From the NCBI GenBank assembly GCA_045540975.1, contig JAZQIE010000021.1:1-13543 (forward strand): 13,543 nt of DNA, read 5' to 3'. The notes below the pieces were generated by a model that was not told the DNA's origin, searched no databases, and saw nothing but the letters and a program-made list of their open reading frames with translations. Below are positions 1-6,933 of this stretch, piece after piece. Numbering within the stretch: the first letter of the stretch is position 1; each line of letters starts with the position of its first letter. A program made the position numbers and the translations under genes. The DNA is from SIG510 sp045540975 (GTDB lineage: Bacteria; Bacillota; Clostridia; Oscillospirales; JAAYXM01).

Positions 1-1263
1 GTGGTTGACCCGGCAAACGGCTCTGTTGCAGCAGACAAGAGTGTTGCTGTTATGGGCGAGACCGTTACCGTCACCGCGATTGCAGATACCGGTTACGAAC
101 TCGACGAAATCATCGTCAACGGCAGTGCGATTACCGGCAACACCTTCGAGATGCCGGCTGACAATGCTGAAGTTACCGCAACCTTCAAGGCAAGCGATTA
201 CACCATCACCGTTGTTGCTCCGAGAAACGGTACTCTGAGTGCTGATAAGGCAACCGCAAAGATGGGCGAAACCGTAACCGTAACCGCGACCGCAGATGCA
301 GGCTATAAACTGTCTGTGATTAAGGTCAATGGCAATGTCATTTCCGGCAACACCTTCGAGATGCCGGCAGGCGATGCTGAAATTACCGCAGAATTCACCG
401 CAATTGCATACACCGTCACCGTGGTTGACCCGGCAAACGGCTCTGTTGCAACCGACAAGGCTGTCGCTGTCATGGGTGAGACCGTGACCGTCACCGCAAC
501 TGCAAATGCAGGTTACGAACTCGACGAAATCATCGTCAACGGCAGTCCGATTAGCGGCAATACCTTCGAAATGCCGGCTGACAATGTCGAAGTCACCGCA
601 ACCTTCAAGACCATTGATTACACCATCACCGTGATCACTCCGGTCAACGGTACCTTGGTTGCTGACAAAGCAGCTGCAAGCGTTGGCGAAACCGTCAACT
701 TCACCGCAACTCCGGAAATCGGTTATAAGCTGGTTGAAATCCGCGTCGACGGTTCTGTGATCACCGGCACCTCTTACACCATGCCGGCGAAGGACATTAC
801 CGTTACCGCAGTCTTTGAAAAGGAGATCTACAGCATCACTGTAATTGCTCCGACCAACGGCACCTTGTCCGCAAATAAGACCACAGCGGTCTACGGCGAA
901 GAGGTTACCGTTACCGCAACTCCGGCAGTTGGCTACAAACTTGTTGTTGTGAAGGTTAACGGTGTTGAAATCACCGGTGGCAAGTTCACCATGCCGGCAA
1001 ATGATGCCGAAATCACCGCTGAATTCGAACTTCTTCCGCCGGATGAATACAGCATCACCGTTGATGCTGTGAAACATGGTAGCGTTTCCGCTGACAAGAC
1101 CTCCGCAATCGAAGGCGAAACCGTTACCTTGACCGTTGTTCCGGATAAGCATTATAAACTGGTCGAAGTCACCGTCAACGGCGAAGCACTTCCGGAGGAT
1201 GTCTTCACCTTCGAAATGCCGGCAGAGCATGTACTGGTTTCCGCAATCTTTGAGGAAATCCCG
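1..1263 (+). repeat. Six tandem ~210-base coding repeats with a 420-base higher-order period
   Basis: The repeat units start at about bases 1 (partial), 199, 409, 619, 829 and 1048 and stay in frame. Adjacent units are clearly diverged, but bases 1-210 and 421-630 differ at only about 24 positions when compared by eye, and many differences are silent. The copy unit for at least one duplication therefore appears to have been a pair of repeats (140 residues) rather than a single one. Units 5 and 6 are more diverged and carry 2-3 extra residues each near their ends. Confidence 0.9.
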
Positions 1264-2331
1264 TATGCAATCCGCATCGACTTCCCGGATACCGAATACT
1301 ACTTCTTGCTTGACACCCGCTACGACAATGCTGACAACGTCTTCGAAGTTGCTGAGAAGATTCTCTTCAACGCATACGGCGGAAGAAAGCAGCAGGGCGG
1401 TCTGATTAAGCGCTTCTATGACCTTGCACTCGAAAAAGCTCAGGAAAAGGGTGTTATCACAGGTCTTGCAATCCCGACCTATTTGATTGAGGATTCCCGT
1501 ACCTTTGATCTTGATCCGGGCGAAGTTCTCACCGGCATGACCGATGAAATGATTCAGAGATGCCGTGATGACATGAAGGCAATGACCGCTCAGGAAAAGA
1601 GAGATTATCTGGTTGATATGCTTCCGGCAAAGGTTCCGGCTAAGGCAAAGGATGCGCTTGTGAAGGCTCTTAAGAAGATTCCGGATGTAGACATGAACCA
1701 GCTCTACAATGACGGCGTTGATGCAATTCCGGATGAAAGCTTCTCGCTCTCCGACAGTTACAAGCCGGGCGATTCCGAATACACCATCGACCTTGATTGG
1801 GAATGCGATCCGGTTTACCTCGCAGACGTTTACTATGAAAACGTCTATCTGAAGCAGCGTGCACTCGATAAGCTTGCAGAGTACGGCATTGCTCCGACTC
1901 CGGAAGAATGGGCTCTCTACGCGCTCTGCAACCCGAGCAACCTCGCAAAGGATATGGGCGGCTATCATGAAATCCTTCCGGTTAAGGATTACTACGATTG
2001 GGCACATGAACTCCTGGATGCGGGCGAAGCAGCCTTCCGTGCACGTGATTACGACGAATATCGCGAAAAGATCGACAAGGCACTGGATAAGGGCGTTCCG
2101 AAGGCTCTTGCAAAAGCAAGAGAAAAGGGCCTCATCATTGTTGATGATAAGGGCAACGACATCACCGCTGAGCAGTGCATCACCGCTGCAAAGGCATGGC
2201 TCGATAACCCGGATATCACTGTCAACGAACTCATCGACATCTTCGGCAGCGATTATATCCGAATCACCGGCAGTGCAAAGGGCTATACCCTGAACATCAT
2301 GATCTCTCGCATCGACACTTCCGAACTCTAA
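1..2331 (+). CDS. Large repeat-containing surface protein, 5' end missing: six InlB B-repeat-like domains plus an unrecognised C-terminal domain
   Basis: Seen: the reading frame is open from the first base to a TAA stop, 776 codons. The GTG at base 1 is not a start: the equivalent codon in the third repeat is an internal valine, so the gene continues upstream. Residues 1-421 are six tandem units of 66-73 residues with the core pattern Y(T/S)ITV..P.NG, then GETVTVTA, GY.L, VNG and FEMPA(D/N). They begin at about residues 1, 67, 137, 207, 277 and 350. This matches the divergent InlB B-repeat (beta-grasp) family of bacterial surface proteins. Residues 422-776 form a charged, largely helical-looking region with no LPXTG, SLH or membrane segment, which I do not recognise. 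Every proline codon I read is CCG, suggesting strong codon bias and high expression. Inferred role: a stalk of repeats displaying a C-terminal domain. An anchor and signal peptide would lie in the missing N-terminus. Substrate or partner unknown. Confidence 0.85.
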   Translation: MVDPANGSVAADKSVAVMGETVTVTAIADTGYELDEIIVNGSAITGNTFEMPADNAEVTATFKASDYTITVVAPRNGTLSADKATAKMGETVTVTATADAGYKLSVIKVNGNVISGNTFEMPAGDAEITAEFTAIAYTVTVVDPANGSVATDKAVAVMGETVTVTATANAGYELDEIIVNGSPISGNTFEMPADNVEVTATFKTIDYTITVITPVNGTLVADKAAASVGETVNFTATPEIGYKLVEIRVDGSVITGTSYTMPAKDITVTAVFEKEIYSITVIAPTNGTLSANKTTAVYGEEVTVTATPAVGYKLVVVKVNGVEITGGKFTMPANDAEITAEFELLPPDEYSITVDAVKHGSVSADKTSAIEGETVTLTVVPDKHYKLVEVTVNGEALPEDVFTFEMPAEHVLVSAIFEEIPYAIRIDFPDTEYYFLLDTRYDNADNVFEVAEKILFNAYGGRKQQGGLIKRFYDLALEKAQEKGVITGLAIPTYLIEDSRTFDLDPGEVLTGMTDEMIQRCRDDMKAMTAQEKRDYLVDMLPAKVPAKAKDALVKALKKIPDVDMNQLYNDGVDAIPDESFSLSDSYKPGDSEYTIDLDWECDPVYLADVYYENVYLKQRALDKLAEYGIAPTPEEWALYALCNPSNLAKDMGGYHEILPVKDYYDWAHELLDAGEAAFRARDYDEYREKIDKALDKGVPKALAKAREKGLIIVDDKGNDITAEQCITAAKAWLDNPDITVNELIDIFGSDYIRITGSAKGYTLNIMISRIDTSEL

Positions 2332-2350
2332 AGTATAAGACACGATTGTT

Positions 2351-2379
2351 GGGGAACGGCTCCTTAAGAGTCGTTCCCC
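2351..2379 (+). terminator. Intergenic hairpin after the repeat protein; possible terminator or mRNA-end stabiliser
   Basis: Bases 2351-2362 pair with 2368-2379 over 12 positions with a single G-U wobble and a 5-base loop. The stem begins with four G-C pairs. It lies 19 bases after the TAA of the repeat protein and 69 bases before the next start. The 3' flank is mixed (gattgagtat) and has no T run, so it is not a standard intrinsic terminator. It may still end transcription partially or protect an mRNA end. Confidence 0.5.
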
Positions 2380-2438
2380 GATTGAGTATCAAAACAAATG
2401 CAGATGCTGTCACAACCGGCATTTGCGACGTAGGATAT

Positions 2439-2444
2439 AGGAGG
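2439..2444 (+). promoter_or_regulatory. Consensus ribosome binding site of the SLH protein
   Basis: A perfect AGGAGG sits 4 bases before the ATG at 2449. The spacing is slightly short but no other start in this frame competes. I did not find a convincing -35/-10 pair in the 2332-2448 intergenic stretch. Confidence 0.8.
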
Positions 2445-2448
2445 AACC

Positions 2449-3945
2449 ATGAAAAAGACACTTCTTTCGATTACTTCGCTTTTGATTGTTCTCTGTATGA
2501 CATTCTCGTGTTTTGCAGCCGCAGGATTTGCGGATGTCAAAGCAGACACAACCGAAGGAGCTGCAATCAATCAACTGGCAGATGCAGGGATTATCAACGG
2601 CTATCTGGATGGGTTGTTCCATGCAGAGCGTTCTTTGACCCGCGCACAGTTCTGTAAAATTGCAAATAAGGTCTTCGGTTATACCGAAAAGGGCACAGAG
2701 ACGTTTGGCGATGTCCCTGCAACCTACTGGGGCGCTGAAGAAATCTCCATCGCACAGAAAGCAGGTTACATCAAAGGTGTTGGAAACGGCAATTTTGGAC
2801 CGGACCGTCCGCTCACCCGTGAGCAGGTCTGCATCATGTTGGTTCGCATTTTGAACTACGAGCCGCTTCCGTTTATGGGCACTGTTTCCGACCCGATTTC
2901 TTCCTGGGCAGAGCAGGATGTAAAAACCGCACTTGCATACTACATCTTCACCTTGGAAAGCGGCAACAAATTCCGCGCACAGCAGGCAATCACTCGCGGC
3001 GAGGTAAGTGTTGTTTTGGCACGTTATCTCAAGTCCGATACACCGATTGTCAAGCCGGACAGCGAATTCGTCGTTGCGCTCAAGGCTTTAAGTGAGGCAT
3101 TCTCCAAGATGCAGACAACTACCGCGGAAGCGAAAATCATCACTCCGCTGAAGGCGTGCATCGACAAAGCGATTGCGGAAGCTGACAACGGGAAAGAAGT
3201 TACCAAGGAAACCGTTGAAGCAACTTATGCATCCGATTTGAAAGTAATTCGCAGTGCATACAGTGCAATGAAGGGTACTGATTTGTCTGCGATGAAGATG
3301 AAAATTGCAAAGCTCATCGATACCAAGACCGCGGTTGTGTTGTATGACACATTCCTGGTCGCAACCACCACCAACGATGGTGAAGGCTCCTCCGGCGGAG
3401 GAGGCGGTGGTGGCGGAGGCGGTGGAGGCGGTGGCCCCACCAAGCCTGAAGACACCACAAAACCGGACGACGGAAAAGATGACCCCGTGACTCCGGAAAA
3501 CCCTGACACTCCTGTAAATCCTGAAAATCCGGAAACTCCGGATAATCCGGTCGACCCCGAGGATCCCGATGACCCTGAAGACCCTGAGGACCCGGTGGAT
3601 CCCGATCCGATTGTTCCGGATGAAAGCGAAGTCGTGCAGGCGATTCGTACCATTGCGGCGGAATTGGATGAGATGATTGAGTGGGATGAGTTCTATTCTT
3701 ATGAACTTCCGGTCATCGAGCCGCTGCTTGATTGCTTGTATCTTGTTTTGGAAGATGCGGCAGAGGGTACCATCATTACAAAAGAACATGTGCAGACTTG
3801 CAGTGATTATCGCTGGTATATCGATCAGTTCAATTTGGAGTATAACGGTTTAACCCAGAAGAATCAGTCGGGTCTCAGAACAAAGCTTGGCAACAACTTA
3901 GACCCCGATGCGGCAGATTTGCTGTACGATTACTTCCTTGAATAA
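2449..3945 (+). CDS. Secreted SLH-domain surface protein with duplicated C-terminal domain and Gly/Pro-rich linker
   Basis: Seen: 498 residues with an N-terminal signal peptide (MKKTLL, hydrophobic core to about residue 22, Ala-rich cleavage region near 23-28; no proper lipobox). Three SLH domains follow at about 27-78, 85-137 and 146-195, with signature tetrapeptides TRAQ, TREQ and TRGE in place of the canonical TRAE. Residues 204-303 form a helical domain. Then come 14 consecutive glycines (316-329), an acidic proline-rich linker of DP/NP/ETP steps (330-390), and a second helical domain (391-498) that resembles 204-303: both contain a TKE.V step and end in LYD.FL. Known: SLH trimers bind secondary cell-wall polymer, often pyruvylated, and anchor proteins on the cell surface. 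Inferred: the linker projects the distal domain away from the wall. The domain function is unknown. It is flanked by hairpins on both sides, so it may be a single-gene transcript. Confidence 0.9.
   Translation: MKKTLLSITSLLIVLCMTFSCFAAAGFADVKADTTEGAAINQLADAGIINGYLDGLFHAERSLTRAQFCKIANKVFGYTEKGTETFGDVPATYWGAEEISIAQKAGYIKGVGNGNFGPDRPLTREQVCIMLVRILNYEPLPFMGTVSDPISSWAEQDVKTALAYYIFTLESGNKFRAQQAITRGEVSVVLARYLKSDTPIVKPDSEFVVALKALSEAFSKMQTTTAEAKIITPLKACIDKAIAEADNGKEVTKETVEATYASDLKVIRSAYSAMKGTDLSAMKMKIAKLIDTKTAVVLYDTFLVATTTNDGEGSSGGGGGGGGGGGGGGPTKPEDTTKPDDGKDDPVTPENPDTPVNPENPETPDNPVDPEDPDDPEDPEDPVDPDPIVPDESEVVQAIRTIAAELDEMIEWDEFYSYELPVIEPLLDCLYLVLEDAAEGTIITKEHVQTCSDYRWYIDQFNLEYNGLTQKNQSGLRTKLGNNLDPDAADLLYDYFLE
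3394..3435 (+). repeat. Polyglycine-coding tract (14 Gly codons)
   Basis: Fourteen consecutive glycine codons use only GGC, GGA and GGT, never GGG, in an irregular order. It is therefore not a pure trinucleotide repeat at DNA level, and selection seems to act on the protein. It joins the first helical domain to the proline-rich linker of the SLH protein. Confidence 0.95.
3436..3618 (+). repeat. Acidic proline-rich linker coding repeat
   Basis: This degenerate repeat of about 9-base steps encodes Pro-Glu-Asn, Pro-Asp, Pro-Val and Glu-Asp-Pro units between the polyglycine tract and the C-terminal domain of the SLH protein. Proline codons here mix CCT, CCC and CCG, unlike the near-exclusive CCG of the upstream repeat gene. 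Such linkers usually act as extended spacers through the cell wall. Confidence 0.85.
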
Positions 3946-3962
3946 TAACATTGGTTAAGGTG

Positions 3963-4004
3963 AACTCCAGCCCCGCCATTGGGGCTGGAGTTACAGGCAT
4001 TTTT
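3963..4004 (+). terminator. Rho-independent terminator-like hairpin after the SLH gene
   Basis: Bases 3963-3974 form a perfect 12-base-pair GC-rich stem with 3981-3992 around a 6-base loop, starting 17 bases after the TAA. A run of five T (4000-4004) follows, but only after a 7-base gap, so termination may be incomplete. It separates the surface-protein genes from the glycan operon, whose first start codon is 20 bases further on. This implies either read-through or a promoter overlapping the hairpin region. Confidence 0.75.
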
Positions 4005-4010
4005 CACGAT

Positions 4011-4016
4011 AGGTGG
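4011..4016 (+). promoter_or_regulatory. Ribosome binding site that fixes the kinase start at 4025
   Basis: AGGTGG lies 8 bases before the ATG at 4025. An alternative in-frame GTG at 4013 falls inside this motif and has no binding site of its own, so the ATG is preferred. Confidence 0.7.
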
Positions 4017-4024
4017 TTTTTGAA

Positions 4025-5119
4025 ATGACAATTGAAACAATTTGCAATTTATTGCAGATTCCGGGTGAAATGGTCTCTTGCAAAACAATCAAAAGCGGAC
4101 ATATCAACGATACATACAAAGTCAGTTTTGTGTTTGAGGGAGTGGAGCGTTTCTATATCCTTCAGCGTGTCAACACCTATGTATTTAAGCATCCCGAATA
4201 TATCATGAAAAACATCTCGGGCGTTACCGAGCATATTCGCGCAAAAATCAAAGCGACCGGGCGTACCGCAAAGAGAAATGTGTTGCATTATCTGTACGCG
4301 GCAGACGGGCGCAACTATTACATTGACAACGAAAATGGGTTCTGGCGTGGTTACCGATTCATTGAGCAATCCGTGTCTTACGATGCTTCCGATAATTTAG
4401 CGGTTTTGGAAGCAACCGGACACGCATTTGGCGATTTCCAAATGTATCTTTCGGATTTTGATGCCGAAAGCTTACTCGTTACCATTCCGGATTTTCATAA
4501 TACACCGAAACGATTGGAAACCTTGTTTACCCATGCGGAACAGGCTCGTTCCAGCATGATTGCAGAGATCTCCGAAGAACTTGCATTTTTCCGTGAACGC
4601 ATTGAACTTGCGGGGAAGTTGCAAAAACTGCATGAAGAAGGAAAAATCCCGCTTCGTGCAACTCATAACGACACCAAATGTAACAACGTTTTATTTGATG
4701 AGGCCACAAACGAGGCATTGACCGTAATCGACCTTGACACGGTTATGCCGGGTCTTGTGATGTGGGATTTTGGTGATGCTGTTCGATTCGCCGCAAACTC
4801 CGCGGTAGAAGACGAGCCCGACCTCTCTGCCGTTTCTCTTGATATGGCGCGTTACGAAGCGTTCACAAAAGGCTTCATTTCGCGTTGCGGCAGCATTCTC
4901 AACAAAACCGAACTGGAAAATATGGCTTTGGGTGCGATTGTCATTACAATGGAGTTGGCATCGCGTTTCTTGGATGATTACTTGACAGGGGATAAGTATT
5001 TTAAAACCGACTACCCCGGTCACAATTTGATTCGCGCAAGATGCCAGATTGCACTTGCTAAGGATATGGAAGCAAAATTTGATCAGATGAACGAGATTGT
5101 TCAGAGGTACTGTAAATGA
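4025..5119 (+). CDS. NahK-like sugar 1-kinase (aminoglycoside phosphotransferase fold)
   Basis: Seen: 364 residues from the ATG, close to the ~360 of Bifidobacterium N-acetylhexosamine 1-kinase. An N-terminal ATP-binding region has SGHIND (loop) and ILQRVN (lysine-lobe strand). The catalytic loop HNDTKCNN has H214, D216 as the likely catalytic base and N221. The metal-binding motif IDLDTV has D236 and D238, followed by a W.FGD motif. These are the signatures of the APH/choline-kinase-like family, and the overall pattern fits the NahK subgroup. Known: NahK phosphorylates GlcNAc or GalNAc at C1 with ATP as the first step of salvage to UDP-HexNAc. Inferred: it feeds HexNAc-1-phosphate to the glycan pathway encoded downstream. 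It is the first gene of the operon and overlaps the aminotransferase by 4 bases (ATGA). Sugar specificity cannot be read from sequence; a kinase for another sugar or amino alcohol remains possible. Confidence 0.78.
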   Translation: MTIETICNLLQIPGEMVSCKTIKSGHINDTYKVSFVFEGVERFYILQRVNTYVFKHPEYIMKNISGVTEHIRAKIKATGRTAKRNVLHYLYAADGRNYYIDNENGFWRGYRFIEQSVSYDASDNLAVLEATGHAFGDFQMYLSDFDAESLLVTIPDFHNTPKRLETLFTHAEQARSSMIAEISEELAFFRERIELAGKLQKLHEEGKIPLRATHNDTKCNNVLFDEATNEALTVIDLDTVMPGLVMWDFGDAVRFAANSAVEDEPDLSAVSLDMARYEAFTKGFISRCGSILNKTELENMALGAIVITMELASRFLDDYLTGDKYFKTDYPGHNLIRARCQIALAKDMEAKFDQMNEIVQRYCK

Positions 5120-6315
5120 AACCGATTCGTTTTTCTCCGCCGGATATTACGGCATTGGAAATTGAAGAAGTCGCCGCAGCATTGAACTCGGGCTGGATTA
5201 CGACCGGACCGCGCACAAAGGAATTGGAGCGCCGCATTGCAGAACGCGTTGGTACGCCAAAAGCGGTTTGCTTGAGTTCGGCAACCGCGGCACTTGAAAC
5301 AACCCTTCGCGTGCTTGGAATCGGGCCCGGGGATGAGGTTATCACAAGCGCATATACATATACCGCATCGGCATCGGTTGTCCATCATTTGGGGGCGAAG
5401 CTCGTTTTGGTCGATACCGCACCAAACTCTTTTGAAATGGACTACGAAAAACTTGCAGATGCGATTACCGAGCGGACAAAAGTGGTTATTCCTGTCGATT
5501 TAGCAGGGAACATGTGCGATTATGATGCGATTTTTGCGGCGGTTTCGGAGAAAAAACACTTATTTTCTCCGAAAAATAAGCTGCAAGAGGCGTTTGGCAG
5601 AGTGATTGTTGTTGCTGATTCCGCGCACGGCTTTGGCGCAACTTCGCGCTTCGGTGTCAGCGGACAAGCCGCTGATTTCACAACCTTCAGCTTCCATGCG
5701 GTCAAAAACCTGACCACTGCCGAAGGCGGCGCGGTTGTTTGGAAAGACCGCGCAGGCATCGATCACGATGATCTGTATCAGGATTATATGCTTTGGTCCC
5801 TTCACGGGCAATCCAAGGATGCACTTGCGAAAACCAAAATCGGAATGTGGGAGTATGACATCAAGGTTTTGGGATATAAGTGCAACATGACCGATATTGC
5901 GGCGGCAATGGGTCTCAAGCAGTTGGACCGTTATGACGGAATGCTTGCTCGTCGCCAGGAGATTATTGCGCGTTACAGCGAGATGCTTGCACCGTTTGGT
6001 TTGGACGTTCCGACCCATGTGACCGAAACATCACGTTCAAGCGGACATCTGTATTTGCTTCGGATTCCGGGATACACCGAGGAGGCACGAAACGAACTCA
6101 TTTGCCGAATGGCGGAACGTGAAGTGCCGACCAATGTGCATTACAAACCGCTTCCCATGATGACGGCATATCAGGCATTGGGCTTTTCTATTCATGATTA
6201 TCCGAATGCTTATGCGCAGTATCAAAACGAGATTACGTTGCCGCTTCATACTTTGCTGGATGATGAAGATGTTTGCTTTATTGCAGAGACGCTCATTGAT
6301 TGCTGGAGGAATTAG
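5116..6315 (+). CDS. DegT/DnrJ/EryC1/StrS family PLP-dependent sugar aminotransferase
   Basis: Seen: 399 residues. N-terminal FSPPDIT and SGWITTGP..KELE are typical of the family, followed by SSATAALE (PLP phosphate binding) and GDEVITSAYTYTAS. ADSAHGFGA includes D168 (contacts the PLP ring nitrogen), and FSFHAVKNLTTAEGG includes K197, the lysine that forms the Schiff base. Known: these enzymes transfer an amino group, usually from glutamate, to a keto-sugar nucleotide, as in PglE or WbpE. Inferred: it makes a 4-amino (bacillosamine-like) or 3-amino sugar that the PglC-like transferase next door could load. No matching 4,6-dehydratase or acetyltransferase is in the window. Compared with compact family members there is an extra segment of roughly 20 residues (about 143-163, containing SPKNKLQE) just before the D168 strand. 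The ATG at 5116 overlaps the upstream stop, indicating translational coupling. Confidence 0.93.
   Translation: MKPIRFSPPDITALEIEEVAAALNSGWITTGPRTKELERRIAERVGTPKAVCLSSATAALETTLRVLGIGPGDEVITSAYTYTASASVVHHLGAKLVLVDTAPNSFEMDYEKLADAITERTKVVIPVDLAGNMCDYDAIFAAVSEKKHLFSPKNKLQEAFGRVIVVADSAHGFGATSRFGVSGQAADFTTFSFHAVKNLTTAEGGAVVWKDRAGIDHDDLYQDYMLWSLHGQSKDALAKTKIGMWEYDIKVLGYKCNMTDIAAAMGLKQLDRYDGMLARRQEIIARYSEMLAPFGLDVPTHVTETSRSSGHLYLLRIPGYTEEARNELICRMAEREVPTNVHYKPLPMMTAYQALGFSIHDYPNAYAQYQNEITLPLHTLLDDEDVCFIAETLIDCWRN
6305..6310 (+). promoter_or_regulatory. Ribosome binding site that fixes a GTG start at 6318
   Basis: GGAGGA, located inside the last codons of the aminotransferase, lies 7 bases before GTG at 6318. 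An upstream in-frame TTG at 6300 would place the binding site inside the gene and is rejected. Confidence 0.75.
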
Positions 6316-6317
6316 CA

Positions 6318-6929
6318 GTGTATAAACATGGCTTGAAACGAGGACTGGATTTTTTTGTTTCTTTGATTGCATTGCCGTTTTGGCTGGTGCTTTTGATCAT
6401 TCTGGCGCCGATTATTTATTTCTCGGACCGCGGAAGTGTGTTTTACTGTGCACCGCGTTTGGGAAAGAATGGCAAGGTTTTCAAAATGTATAAATTCCGT
6501 TCCATGAAAATGAATGCACCTGATTTGCGCAATGAGGACGGCTCCACATTCAATTCGGAGGATGATCCGCGCCTTACAAAAATTGGGAAATTCTTGCGTA
6601 AGACAAGCCTTGATGAGACACCGCAGCTGCTCAATGTTCTCAAAGGCGATATGAGTTTAATCGGGCCGCGTCCCGATTTACCCGAGCATTATGATTTGTA
6701 TGTGGGCGATGAGGCGCGCAAACTGGAAGTACGCCCCGGTATTACAGGTTACAGCCAAGCATACTTCCGCAATAATATCCCCTGGAAGGAACGAATCCAA
6801 AAGGATATTTATTACATTGACCATCTCACGTTTGCGCTGGATATCCGTGTGCTGTTCCGTACCGTGATGTCCGTGCTTCGCTCCGAGAATGTATACATAC
6901 AGCAGGAAAAATCTGCAGATAGAAAGTGA
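6318..6929 (+). CDS. PglC-like polyprenyl-phosphate phosphoglycosyl transferase (initiating sugar transferase)
   Basis: Seen: 203 residues, the size of the minimal monotopic phosphoglycosyl transferases. It begins with KRGLDFF and one hydrophobic segment (about 11-35), the re-entrant membrane helix. Then come FKMYKFRSM (R61), the dyad D99-E100 in SLDETPQLLN, GDMSLIGPRPDL and RPGITGY, all hallmarks of the bacterial sugar transferase family. Known: the Asp of the DE dyad forms a covalent phospho-sugar intermediate before transfer to undecaprenyl phosphate. This is the committed first step of glycan assembly on the inner face of the membrane. Unlike WbaP/CpsE-type enzymes it has no N-terminal multi-span region, so it groups with PglC. 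The donor sugar is probably the product of the adjacent aminotransferase pathway (inference from gene order). It starts 2 bases after the previous stop with GTG. Confidence 0.93.
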   Translation: MYKHGLKRGLDFFVSLIALPFWLVLLIILAPIIYFSDRGSVFYCAPRLGKNGKVFKMYKFRSMKMNAPDLRNEDGSTFNSEDDPRLTKIGKFLRKTSLDETPQLLNVLKGDMSLIGPRPDLPEHYDLYVGDEARKLEVRPGITGYSQAYFRNNIPWKERIQKDIYYIDHLTFALDIRVLFRTVMSVLRSENVYIQQEKSADRK

Positions 6930-6933
6930 TGCT

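Noticed and set aside
1..3. GTG at the first base as a start codon for the repeat protein
   Set aside because: It aligns with an internal valine of the third repeat and no upstream binding site can be seen; the gene enters from outside the window.
2503..2520. Lipoprotein signal in the SLH protein (cysteine in FSCFAAA)
   Set aside because: The residues before the cysteine (TFS) do not fit a lipobox; an ordinary signal peptidase I site is more likely.
3088..3789. 233-codon minus-strand frame, and a second minus-strand frame at 3225-3653 with Gly/Ser and Pro runs
   Set aside because: Both are the reverse image of the polyglycine and proline-rich linker of the SLH gene; their low-complexity composition comes from that.
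4013..4024. GTG at 4013 as the kinase start
   Set aside because: It overlaps the AGGTGG binding site that is properly spaced from the ATG at 4025.
3946..4024. Promoter for the glycan operon
   Set aside because: A promoter is expected after the hairpin, but I could not find a -35/-10 pair with acceptable sequence and spacing.
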